Source: DASRHY01 sp046765875 (lineage in GTDB: Bacteria > Actinomycetota > Actinomycetes > Propionibacteriales > Kribbellaceae). From it: a stretch of DNA of 13,266 nt. The notes below the pieces were generated by a model. That model did not search any database, was not told where the DNA came from, and saw nothing but the letters and a program-made list of their open reading frames with translations. The first letter of the stretch is position 1. The number at the start of each line of letters is the position of its first letter. Shown in pieces: positions 6,552 through 12,870 of the stretch. Both the position numbers and the translations under genes were made by a program. The stretch covers positions 1 to 13,266 of the forward strand of contig JBKPSJ010000016.1 in the NCBI GenBank assembly GCA_046765875.1, written 5' to 3'.

Positions 6552-7252
6552 CGTTGGCTCCTGGAAGACTTTGCCCGGGCGGGCGATAGGGCGGGTGCCA
6601 ACCGGTCGATCCGGTCGGCGATGTCGGTGTATGCGGCCTCGAAGGCCGCGTTGGTGTCGACCAGCGCCGGGTCGGGAATCGACCAGTGCAGCCGTGGCCG
6701 CTGCATGCGGGGTAGGTGTTCGTGGGCGTTGTCGCAGACCGCGATGAGCAGATCGTCGCGGCGCGCCACGTCGTCGAGGTGTGCGGTACGCCACTCGGTG
6801 GGATCGAGGCCGTGACGCCGGGCCACCGTGACGGCTCGGGGGTGCACCTGATCGACGGGCTGGGTGCCCGCGGACACTGCCGGGACATGGCTGCGGCGGG
6901 CCCAGATCGCGGCGGCCAGCTGGGAGCGGGCCGAGTTTTGGGTGCAGACGAACACGACCCGCCTCGCCGACTTCAGAGCCGGCGTGGTGATCGCCGCTAG
7001 CACCGCCGGACGCAGGTGCACGTACGTACGGCGCCGGTCCGCCTCTGACCGGGTCCGGGCGATGAGGCCGGCGTCCTCGAGCACGTTGAGGTGGTGCGCG
7101 ACCAGGTTGGTCGGCAGGTCCAACGCACTTGCCAGCTCGCCGGGTGCTGCGTCACCGGTGAGCAGCGAGTCAACGATCGCCAGCCGCACGGGATCACCAA
7201 GCGCCGCATGGATACGTGCGCGCTCCGCCAGGACCGGTCGCTCAGCGTTCAT
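6548..7252 (-). CDS. ArsR-family regulator fused to an arsenate reductase domain
   Basis: This 234-residue protein is a fusion. Residues 8 to about 90 are a winged helix-turn-helix of the ArsR family (IHAALGDPVRLAIVDSL, then the recognition region LPTNLVAHHLNVLEDAGLI and the wing RTRSEADRRRTYVHL). Residues 98-215 are an LMW-PTP/ArsC domain with nucleophile Cys103 in CTQNSARS (103-110), Cys173 in AVCDN and Asp194-Pro195. The DNA-binding half has no cysteine, so it lacks the classical As(III) thiol site. Only Cys103 and Cys173 exist, and the CX3C pair of the two downstream reductases is absent. It could autoregulate the three-gene unit and use its catalytic domain as the sensor, or be a true bifunctional repressor-reductase. 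The start ATG at 7252 lies inside a perfect palindrome and has no good Shine-Dalgarno sequence nearby, so the transcript may be nearly leaderless. Confidence 0.9.
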   Translation of the reverse strand: MNAERPVLAERARIHAALGDPVRLAIVDSLLTGDAAPGELASALDLPTNLVAHHLNVLEDAGLIARTRSEADRRRTYVHLRPAVLAAITTPALKSARRVVFVCTQNSARSQLAAAIWARRSHVPAVSAGTQPVDQVHPRAVTVARRHGLDPTEWRTAHLDDVARRDDLLIAVCDNAHEHLPRMQRPRLHWSIPDPALVDTNAAFEAAYTDIADRIDRLAPALSPARAKSSRSQR

Positions 7253-7263
7253 TGACTCAATGA
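7249..7263. promoter_or_regulatory. Palindromic candidate operator over the fusion start codon
   Basis: TCATTGACTCAATGA is a perfect palindrome of two 7-base arms around one base. It contains the ATG (7252-7250, minus) of the ArsR-ArsC fusion. ArsR/SmtB repressors bind such AT-rich inverted repeats, so autoregulation is a reasonable inference. It differs in spacing from the motif shared by arsM and arsR/arsO. Confidence 0.5.
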
Positions 7264-7463
7264 TTCCTGAGTAGCCGCCCTGGCGTCAAACCCTCGACGC
7301 CGACCAGCACCGTCACGTCAGTCCCGGGATCCAACTCGCGTACGCGGCGGACCGTCTCGATCCCGGCGTCACAGCCACCGACCACTGCGTGCCTACCCTC
7401 TCCACGCCCACCGAGCCCACTCGCGAGATCGTTGCCGGTCGCTCGAACCCGTGACCACGCCAT
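7257..7463 (-). pseudogene. N-terminal relic of an FAD/NAD(P)-dependent oxidoreductase
   Basis: A 68-codon frame contains residues 27-54, VVGGCDAGIETVRRVREL followed by DPGTDVTVLV. This is the first beta-alpha-beta of a FAD-binding Rossmann fold as found in pyridine nucleotide-disulfide oxidoreductases (the usual start is VVIGGxDAGIxAAxRxRELDPxxxVTVLV). After VLVG the match ends, where the family would continue with a YPN-SICGIPY type active-site region. The frame stops at 7257, just before the palindrome of the ArsR-ArsC fusion. The rest of the enzyme (about 400 residues) is absent, so this is a truncated remnant. Its place between two arsR-type genes suggests a deletion brought the fusion operon next to arsR. 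Confidence 0.5.
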
Positions 7464-7528
7464 CGCCTACTTCAGGCACTGAAGGCAACGGTGCCGCTCG
7501 CGGTTGAACGCGCGGTGACGGCCGCGGC

Positions 7529-7903
7529 TCAAACGCTGATGGCGACCTCGGGAACCGCGAGCAGGTTTGCGATCCCCTTCAGCCGCTCGGGCACAGGCCA
7601 GTAGTAGACCCAGGTTCCGCGGCGTTCGCAGTCGACCAGGCCGGCTTGGCGGAGGACCTTGAGGTGGTGGGAGATCGTCGGGCCGCTGACGTCGAACTGC
7701 GGGGTCAACTCGCACACGCAGACCTCGCTGTTGGCGGAGGTGATCATCGACAGCAGTCGAAGCCGGACCGGATCGGCCAGCGCCTTGAACACCACGGCCC
7801 CTTCGGCGGCAGCAGCGGTGTCGAGCGCCGCATCCGCGATCGGCGTGCAACACGCGCCTGCCGACTCGCCCACGGGCGTCAGCGTCAGCTTCTGCTTCGA
7901 CAT
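7529..7903 (-). CDS. arsR: ArsR-family arsenite-responsive repressor
   Basis: The 124-residue winged-helix repressor binds DNA as a dimer and is released by As(III). The fold is complete: FKALADPVRLRLLSMI (residues 39-54), the recognition helix region VSGPTISHHLKVLRQAGLV (72-90) and the wing CERRGTWVYYWPVP (92-105). Candidate arsenite ligands are Cys18-Cys19 near the N-terminus and Cys62 and Cys64 in EVCVCEL. The N-terminal CC plus a downstream Cys resembles Corynebacterium glutamicum ArsR (Cys15, Cys16, Cys55) rather than the plasmid R773 type. The ATG at 7903 is divergent from the flavoprotein gene, with a 79-base shared regulatory region carrying several repeat elements, so it most likely represses both. 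Downstream on its strand is the truncated oxidoreductase. Confidence 0.92.
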   Translation of the reverse strand: MSKQKLTLTPVGESAGACCTPIADAALDTAAAAEGAVVFKALADPVRLRLLSMITSANSEVCVCELTPQFDVSGPTISHHLKVLRQAGLVDCERRGTWVYYWPVPERLKGIANLLAVPEVAISV

Positions 7904-7982
7904 ACGTCTATCTTGACTGCTGTCTAATCACGAGGCAAGCTGGGAGGTGCTGATTAGACGACCTTCTAGACAGGAGCGCTCG
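7904..7982. promoter_or_regulatory. Divergent arsR-arsO promoter region with inverted repeats
   Basis: It contains the 7908-7928 copy of the motif found upstream of arsM, and the perfect inverted repeat GTCTAATCA (7922-7930) / TGATTAGAC (7951-7959). A related TCTAGACAG (7965-7973) overlaps the AGGAG ribosome binding site of the flavoprotein gene. Several half-sites fit cooperative ArsR binding that would block both promoters and possibly ribosome access. Confidence 0.55.
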
Positions 7983-9374
7983 ATGGTGGGCACGGTGGTA
8001 ATAGGCGGGGGACCGGTCGGTCTGGCGGCCGCCGCGCATCTGGCCGATCGCGGTATGGACTTCGTGGTGCTGGAGTCGGGGCCGACGGTCGCGTCGGCGA
8101 TCGAGGAGTGGCGGCACGTGGGGTTGTTAAGCCCGTGGCGCTACGACAACGACCCGGCGGCGCGGCGGCTGCTCGAGCCGATGGGCTGGTCCGAGCCGGA
8201 TCTGGACCGGCTGCCGACCGGCGGTGACCTGATCGACGCCTACCTCGCGCCGTTGACCAAGACCCCGGAACTCAACCACCGGATCCGCTACAACGCTCGC
8301 GTGGTCGCTGTGACCCGGGCCGGGTTCGACCGGGTCCGTACCGCGGGCCGCGAGTCCGCGCCGTTCCTGGTCCGGCTGGCCGACGGCACCGAGCTGCTCG
8401 CGTCCGCCGTCATCGACGCCGCCGGCACCTGGCGGAAGCCGAACGTCCTGGGCGGGTCCGGCATCCCAGCACGAGGCGAAACACAAATCACCGCTGGCAT
8501 CGCACATGCACTCCCTGACGTACTGGGCACCGATCGGGACCGGTACGCCGGGCGCCGGACCGCGGTCGTCGGGGCCGGGCACTCCGCGGCCACGACGCTG
8601 CTTGATCTCGGTGCGCTCGTCGAGGAGGTGCCAGCCACCGAGATCGTGTGGGTGGTACGCGGCGCCGACCAGGCCCGCAGCTACGGCGGCGGCGAGGCCG
8701 ACGAACTCCCCGCTCGCGGTGCCCTCGGGACACGGCTGAAGAAGCTGGTGCAGTCCGGTCGTGTCGAGCTGGTCAGCTCGTTCCGGATCGAGTCAGTGGC
8801 CCGGACCGCCGACGGGCGGGTCGAGCTGGTCGCCCGTGACCGGCGGGTCGTGGCCGACACGGTGGTCAACTCCACCGGGTTCCGGCCCGACCACGACTTC
8901 GTGTCCGAACTGCGGCTCGACCTGGACCCGGTCCTCGGTTCCACCCGCGCGCTGGCGCCGTTGATCGACCCGAACGTGCACTCCTGTGGCACCGTGCCGC
9001 CGCACGGCGTCGACGAACTCGCCCACCCCGAACCCGGGTACTACGCGATCGGCGCGAAGGCCTACGGCCGCGCCCCCACCTTCCTGCTGGCCACCGGCTA
9101 CGAACAGGCCCGCTCCGTTGTCGCAGCGCTCGCCGGCGACTGGGACGCCGCCCGACAGGTCCAGCTCAACCTGCCGCAGACCGGCGTGTGCTCGTCCAAC
9201 CTCGCCTACGGCGCCATCGAAGAAGACGCGGTGGCCGGAGGCTGCTGCGGCCTCTCGCCGCAGGCTGTCGAGCCCAGCGCACCGGTTTCTCGCGGGCCGG
9301 CGACCGGGATCAGCGGCGGTCTGCTAACGGTCATCGAGGAGAAGCCGACCACGCAGTCGAGCTGCTGCGGCTGA
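7983..9374 (+). CDS. arsO: ArsO-like flavoprotein monooxygenase with cysteine-rich tail
   Basis: The 463-residue protein is a two-dinucleotide flavoprotein. Residues 4-13 (TVVIGGGPVG) bind FAD, 194-205 (AVVGAGHSAATT) form the NAD(P)H Rossmann motif, and NSTGFRPD (296-303) is the C-terminal FAD motif. This is the layout of the flavin-binding monooxygenase family found in ars clusters and called ArsO, whose exact substrate is not settled. The last 65 residues are unusual: Cys403, Cys421-Cys422 and Cys461-Cys462, with the terminus reading SSCCG. These could bind or pass on As(III). ATG 7983 is chosen over 7947 because AGGAG lies 7-11 bases before it and 7947 lies inside the operator region. It is divergent from arsR and so probably arsenite-inducible. 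Its stop overlaps an ATG (TGATG) that opens only a 13-codon frame, suggesting a lost coupled gene downstream. Confidence 0.85.
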   Translation: MVGTVVIGGGPVGLAAAAHLADRGMDFVVLESGPTVASAIEEWRHVGLLSPWRYDNDPAARRLLEPMGWSEPDLDRLPTGGDLIDAYLAPLTKTPELNHRIRYNARVVAVTRAGFDRVRTAGRESAPFLVRLADGTELLASAVIDAAGTWRKPNVLGGSGIPARGETQITAGIAHALPDVLGTDRDRYAGRRTAVVGAGHSAATTLLDLGALVEEVPATEIVWVVRGADQARSYGGGEADELPARGALGTRLKKLVQSGRVELVSSFRIESVARTADGRVELVARDRRVVADTVVNSTGFRPDHDFVSELRLDLDPVLGSTRALAPLIDPNVHSCGTVPPHGVDELAHPEPGYYAIGAKAYGRAPTFLLATGYEQARSVVAALAGDWDAARQVQLNLPQTGVCSSNLAYGAIEEDAVAGGCCGLSPQAVEPSAPVSRGPATGISGGLLTVIEEKPTTQSSCCG

Positions 9375-10243
9375 TGTCTTCGACCACCACGACGGTCAGC
9401 TACGGCCCCTGGTGATGACCGCCCGCAAGAAGGAGGTCAAATTCACAGGGGACCGAGCAGCGCTCAGGTCGCGGAGGACCTCCACCACCCGATGACGCCG
9501 ATGACCGGCGGCGCGTCGGCAACCGGCCGACAGCGTCGTCGCGGCGCTGTTACCGCATCGCCACCTCAAAGCACGACTTCGACTTCACCAACGAAGACAC
9601 CGGGGTTCCGGCGGTACCGGGTCACTACAGCACCAGCGAGGTGCTCGGCATCTCACCACGGCCCGGGGTGGCGATCCAGATCCAGGTCGCGGCACTAACC
9701 CCCACCACGCAGCCCGTCCAAGCCGGCGGAGTGGCAGCCGTCGCAATCATCTTCGGCGCCGCGCAGGAGGCATCGACCGCATTCGTGGACCGAACCGCGG
9801 GAAACATCCTGGACAAGGGCGGAACGCTCGGAGAGAAGACGACGCAGGCACCGTGATGCCCACATCCGCCGTCCAAGCGGCGGCGACATCGGAGGCAATC
9901 TCGGCGCCGTCAGCCTGACCGCGACCGATCTTCGTGAGCGACGCCGCCGACGTGCCACCATGACCGGTCGACCCGCGTGGATGTGGGCCGCAGGACCTTG
10001 CGAAGAACAAGACCGCGCTCCGGAACGTCAGGTCATTTCGTAGGCTACCCATTCCCTGATCCCGACGCGGTAGCGTCCAAGGATCCACTGACCGGCCGCT
10101 TACTGACTCTCGCCACTCGCCAACCGGCCTCCGGGCCGCCGATCCCAGGTCGCCCGACGCAGGGGTAGCTCGTGACAAGGTTGCCGGCCGCCGGGAACTG
10201 CAGGCGGCCGGGTGACGGCGCGGTCGACCCGGTAAGAATGCGG
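9375..10243. other. Gene-poor stretch after arsO
   Basis: No gene can be called with confidence. The 13-codon frame coupled to arsO ends at 9415. A strong Shine-Dalgarno-like AAGGAGGT at 9430-9437 has no ATG, GTG or TTG at a usable distance. A plus-strand frame ending TGA 9854-9856 is open from upstream of 9500. It reads SKHDFDFTNEDTG, then from GTG 9641 LGISPRPGVAIQIQVAALTP and VAAVAIIFGAAQEA, and could be the end of a degraded gene of unknown family. From 9860 to 10243 I see no coding signal. Confidence 0.4.
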
Positions 10244-10277
10244 CGATGCCCGGCGCGATCGGTCGTGCCGGGCATCG
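10244..10277 (-). terminator. Hairpin terminator of the cold-shock gene
   Basis: Arms 10244-10254 (CGATGCCCGGC) and 10267-10277 are exact 11-bp reverse complements around a 12-base loop. The hairpin begins 17 bases after the stop of the cold-shock gene on the minus strand and is followed there by the weakly T-rich CATTCTTA. Confidence 0.7.
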
Positions 10278-10294
10278 GAAACACATCGGCGAGG

Positions 10295-10498
10295 TCAGAT
10301 CGCCCGGACCCGCTCGGCCTGCTGGCCCTTGGGGCCCTGGGTGATGTCAAACTCCACCCGCTGGTTTTCCTCCAGCGAACGGAAGCCCGCGCTCTCGATC
10401 GCCGAGTAGTGCACGAACACGTCGTTCGTGCTGCCGTCGACGTTGATGAACCCGAAACCCTTGTCCGCGTTGAACCACTTCACAGTTCCCTGCGCCAT
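10295..10498 (-). CDS. CspA-type cold-shock protein
   Basis: The 67-residue protein is a complete five-stranded cold-shock domain that binds single-stranded nucleic acid and acts as an RNA chaperone in the cytoplasm. Motif RNP1 is KGFGFI (residues 13-18) and RNP2 is VFVHYS (27-32). The start MAQGTVKWFN and the QGPKGQQAERV end are typical of actinobacterial CspA proteins. ATG 10498 has AAGGAGAC close upstream. A hairpin terminator follows, so it is monocistronic. The leader carries a small GGGTC/GACCC hairpin (10551-10565) that might affect expression, but this is weak. It has no evident functional link to the arsenic genes. Confidence 0.96.
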   Translation of the reverse strand: MAQGTVKWFNADKGFGFINVDGSTNDVFVHYSAIESAGFRSLEENQRVEFDITQGPKGQQAERVRAI

Positions 10499-10806
10499 GG
10501 CTGTCTCCTTACCTGAGAGGTGAATCCGGGGCCGCGCCGTGCGGTTCCCCGGGTCTGGGCGACCCAGCCGCCTCCCTCAGAGGGCTGACAGCAAGAACGC
10601 CCGCGAGCAGATCCGCGAGCGTGAAGGCAATTGACCACGTACACAGAAAAACTACGACCACGACAGTAAACCACACCCACACAGCGACAACCCGACCGCG
10701 GTTCGTCACGCGGGGTATCGTGAGAGTGCCCGCAGCGACGGCACCCTGCCACCCTGCCACCCCACGCGGAGTGCCGGGAACCGCCGGGCCGATTGAGGCG
10801 ATGTCC
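10499..10806. other. Divergent intergenic region between csp and the small-gene pair
   Basis: This holds the ribosome binding site and leader of the cold-shock gene on the minus strand and, on the plus strand, the promoter of the next two genes. The part at about 10630-10720 is relatively AT-rich, as expected for promoters. No sigma-70-like pair can be named with confidence. Confidence 0.4.
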
Positions 10807-11079
10807 ATGAACGCCCGACCCTGTCCACCACCCGGCGCCTACCACCGATCAGTTGTCGATCACCACCTTGCCGCGCTGTTCGCCGACCTCGACGCAGCCC
10901 GCGCCGCCGACCAACAGGCACGGTGTTCCCGGCATCCAGACCGCACCCGCTCCCAGCTCGACTCGATGCGGCTCGTCACCGCACTGCGGGCCTGTGCGGG
11001 CGCGCTGGAGCGGCACCGACTGCCGGTTCCACCCGCAATCCGCGACGAGCTCCGCCTACGCCGGCAGGTGACACCATGA
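10807..11079 (+). CDS. Small unknown protein, first of an overlapping pair
   Basis: A 90-residue protein if started at ATG 10807, which has GAGG at 8-nt spacing. An ATG two codons earlier (10801) is too close to that site. After a Pro-rich start the sequence is mostly helical and charged (HHLAALFADLDAARAADQQA, then LVTALRACAGALERHRL), soluble, with three Cys and no membrane segment. Codon use is GC-rich and gene-like. The stop TGA (11077-11079) overlaps the ATG of the next gene (ATGA), so the two are translated together. I do not recognise a family. Short two-gene units of this kind are common in actinomycetes. Confidence 0.6.
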   Translation: MNARPCPPPGAYHRSVVDHHLAALFADLDAARAADQQARCSRHPDRTRSQLDSMRLVTALRACAGALERHRLPVPPAIRDELRLRRQVTP

Positions 11080-11324
11080 CCGATCCCGCCCGCGCCCTGC
11101 CCACGCAGCGCGAACACGACGCCTGGGTGCTGCGCGAACTCCCATTGCCGGGACACGTCCTCGTCTTGGTCGGCACCCAATGGCGCCGCGGCTGGCTGAT
11201 CGCCAGACAGAACGACCCGACGGGCTGGGTCGGTCTCGTCCAGTACGAACACGCCAACGCCGAGGTCACCAAGTACCTGCCAGCCTCACACATCGCCCCA
11301 CCCAACCTGTGGCTGGCCGACTGA
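11076..11324 (+). CDS. Small unknown protein, possible SH3-like fold, second of the pair
   Basis: This 82-residue protein begins on the overlapping ATG at 11076. The central part (VLVLVGTQWRRGWLIARQN, then GWVGLVQYE) looks like successive short beta strands with conserved-type Trp and Gly, similar to SH3 or Tudor-like barrels, and ends YLPASHIAPPNLWLAD. No signal peptide or membrane segment is present. Coding quality is good throughout. It probably acts with the preceding helical protein, but I see no function in sequence or context. Confidence 0.65.
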   Translation: MTDPARALPTQREHDAWVLRELPLPGHVLVLVGTQWRRGWLIARQNDPTGWVGLVQYEHANAEVTKYLPASHIAPPNLWLAD

Positions 11325-12294
11325 ACTACTGACACCTGAGTCCAACCCACAACCGGCGGACGAAAGGCCGGCGCTCGACACCAGCTGGGCTGTGCCATTT
11401 GGACCAGGCTGGCCGAGCCGCTGTCGTCGCTGTCATCGCTGGGCGAACGTGCTGTTCGCCGAGAGGTGCCCTGCCGGGTGATCGCGGTGGCGCCCATGAT
11501 TCGACTGGGCTTCGTTGACAGAACCGTTGACAGACTTGTTGCCATGAGCAACGGAGACTCGAGGTCACGCCGAACCCATCGCCACGGTCGCGGGGATCAC
11601 TGGAGGGCCAACCAGAAGTGTTCGCTGCCCCATCCCCACGCCCGCGGGCATGCCTCAAGGTCATCGAGTGCGCGGCCTGCAATGGCGGGTCATTGAGGAG
11701 GTCGCGAGCACACCCGGCCGACGTCGAGCAGGACGCGACCGCAAGCCCGGATCCACCGATTCACTCGGCTCTGGTTGGGTGACCGAGCTGGCGTGACTGC
11801 GGGTCGGGTGTGAGCGTGCGGGAGTGCCGGACCTCGCTGTCCGATCGTTCGACGTTCGTCTTGGAGTGCAACCGTGGCTGCTGGGTGATCAGGCCGCTTG
11901 GGTCAGTGGTGGGTCGCTGACCGCGGCATGTCACTCCTCCATGTCGTACGCCCCAAGCATACAACAACGTTGCAGAGGGCAACAATTCGCAGCTCGATCT
12001 TAGGACCAACGGCTATGGAGCTACGGCAACCACCAAGAGAGCAACTTCAGACGTCGGGCCATAGCCGGCGTCTGGTGCCGCACCGAACGCTTGGTCAGAT
12101 GCCGAGTGGAGTTGTGGTCACACGACGTTCCGATCCTTCCCAGTAGTAGTGACACTTGCGGGCCTCCTGCAGCACCCACGCACCAATGCTGTGCTAAGTG
12201 CAGCATTCCAGGCCGGCTGCCCGCCAGCTGCTTGCCGACAGCAACAAGGCGGACGGCGGCACCTCGGCGGTGACGGCTGGGTAGATCGACGGCC
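11325..12294. other. Long gene-poor stretch
   Basis: About 970 bases without a supportable gene. The part from about 11930 to 12130 has noticeably lower GC. Visible items are a 12-base-spaced repeat of GTTGACAGA (11514-11534, separate entry) just before ATG 11544, which opens a 50-codon Arg/His-rich frame of doubtful reality, and short inverted repeats such as GTTGC-AGAGG-GCAAC near 11970. No transposase, tRNA or integrase is recognisable. The last part should hold the missing 5' end of the methyltransferase gene, but no joined frame is visible. Confidence 0.4.
11514..11534 (+). repeat. Direct repeat GTTGACAGA with 12-base spacing
   Basis: GTTGACAGA occurs at 11514-11522 and 11526-11534. Each copy contains TTGACA, a -35 consensus, but no matching -10 element is clear. 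A regulator binding two direct half-sites is possible. Confidence 0.45.
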
Positions 12295-12848
12295 GTGCGC
12301 CGCCGGATCGTCGAGCTCGGTAGCGGGGTCAGTACCGTCCTGCTCGCCCGGCTGCTCCATCAGCGCCCGCCGCGGGACGGGTTCCAGCTCGTGGCCGTGG
12401 AGCATGATGCCGGTTGGGCCGAGTGGGTCACCGAGCAGCTCGACCGGGAGGGCATCGGTTCGGGTGTGTCCGTGGTGCTTGCGCCGCTGTGCCGCATCCA
12501 CGCGCGGAGCCGGGCCTGTCCTGGTACGACGAGTCCGCACTGACCGAGGGCCTGCGCACGGCGCTGCAGGGTGATCCGACCGACGATCTGATCGACGATC
12601 TGATCGACCTGCTGCTGGTCGACGGCCCGCCGGCGTACGTGGCGGGCATGGGGCTGGCGCGCTATCCGGCGCTGCCGGTCATGCTCGACCGGCTCGCCCC
12701 GGGCGCGACACTCGTCCTCGACGACGCCGAGCGGCCCGGCGAGCAGGAGGTGCTGCGCCGGTGGGAGGACGGGACCGGTCTGGTGTTCGACCGCCGCGCC
12801 GACGAGGCAGGTGTGGCCGTGGCGAGAACGACGGACTGGGCGGACTGA
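12295..12848 (+). pseudogene. SAM-dependent class I methyltransferase, 5'-truncated and frameshifted
   Basis: From GTG 12295 the frame reads RRRIVELGSGVSTVLLARLL, SAM motif I, and then LVAVEHDAGWAEW, whose acidic Glu/Asp follows strand 2. Coding sense is lost after VVLAPL at about 12485. It resumes one frame over with EPGLSWYDESALTEG and DLLLVDGPPAY (the strand-4 motif), ending TDWAD at TGA 12846-12848. One indel therefore lies at about 12485-12510. Family members normally have 40 or more residues before motif I. Here the same frame has a stop (TGA) eight codons before the GTG, so the N-terminus is missing or shifted. The substrate is unknown. A glycosyltransferase gene converges on it from the right, so this may be the edge of a glycan or cell-surface cluster. 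Confidence 0.65.
12582..12605 (+). repeat. In-frame 12-bp tandem duplication
   Basis: GACGATCTGATC occurs twice in tandem, encoding DDLI-DDLI before DLLLVDG in the methyltransferase. It adds four residues just before the strand-4 motif, probably by slippage. Confidence 0.7.
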
Positions 12849-12867
12849 GCGGACTGAGCGGACTGAG
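12832..12867 (+). repeat. 9-bp tandem repeat at the convergent gene ends
   Basis: CGGACTGAG is repeated three times (12841-12867), preceded by the imperfect copy CGGACTGGG (12832-12840). The first full copy holds the methyltransferase stop. The array fills the gap before the glycosyltransferase stop at 12871. Confidence 0.8.
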
Positions 12868-12870
12868 GGA

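Noticed and set aside
5844..6815. Plus-strand open frame of 323 codons opposite the arsC genes
   Set aside because: It mirrors the ArsC reading frames on the minus strand, which have catalytic motifs, overlapping starts and family lengths.
10172..10516. Plus-strand frame opposite the cold-shock gene
   Set aside because: It is antisense to a clearly recognised CspA protein.
10509..10808. Minus-strand 99-codon frame with a hydrophobic stretch (VVVVVFLCTW) upstream of csp
   Set aside because: Codon use is not GC3-rich, the hydrophobic run comes from a GT-rich intergenic stretch, there is no clear ribosome binding site, and it occupies the csp promoter. A small membrane protein is not excluded.
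11544..11696. Arg/His-rich 50-codon frame faintly resembling ribosomal protein L32
   Set aside because: Only the SRRTHRHGRGDHW region is suggestive; the C-terminal zinc cysteines are not in frame and the length is short. Too weak to call.
11761..12009. Minus-strand 82-codon frame, considered as a transposase remnant
   Set aside because: No DDE or HTH motif, no terminal inverted repeats and no coding-like codon bias.
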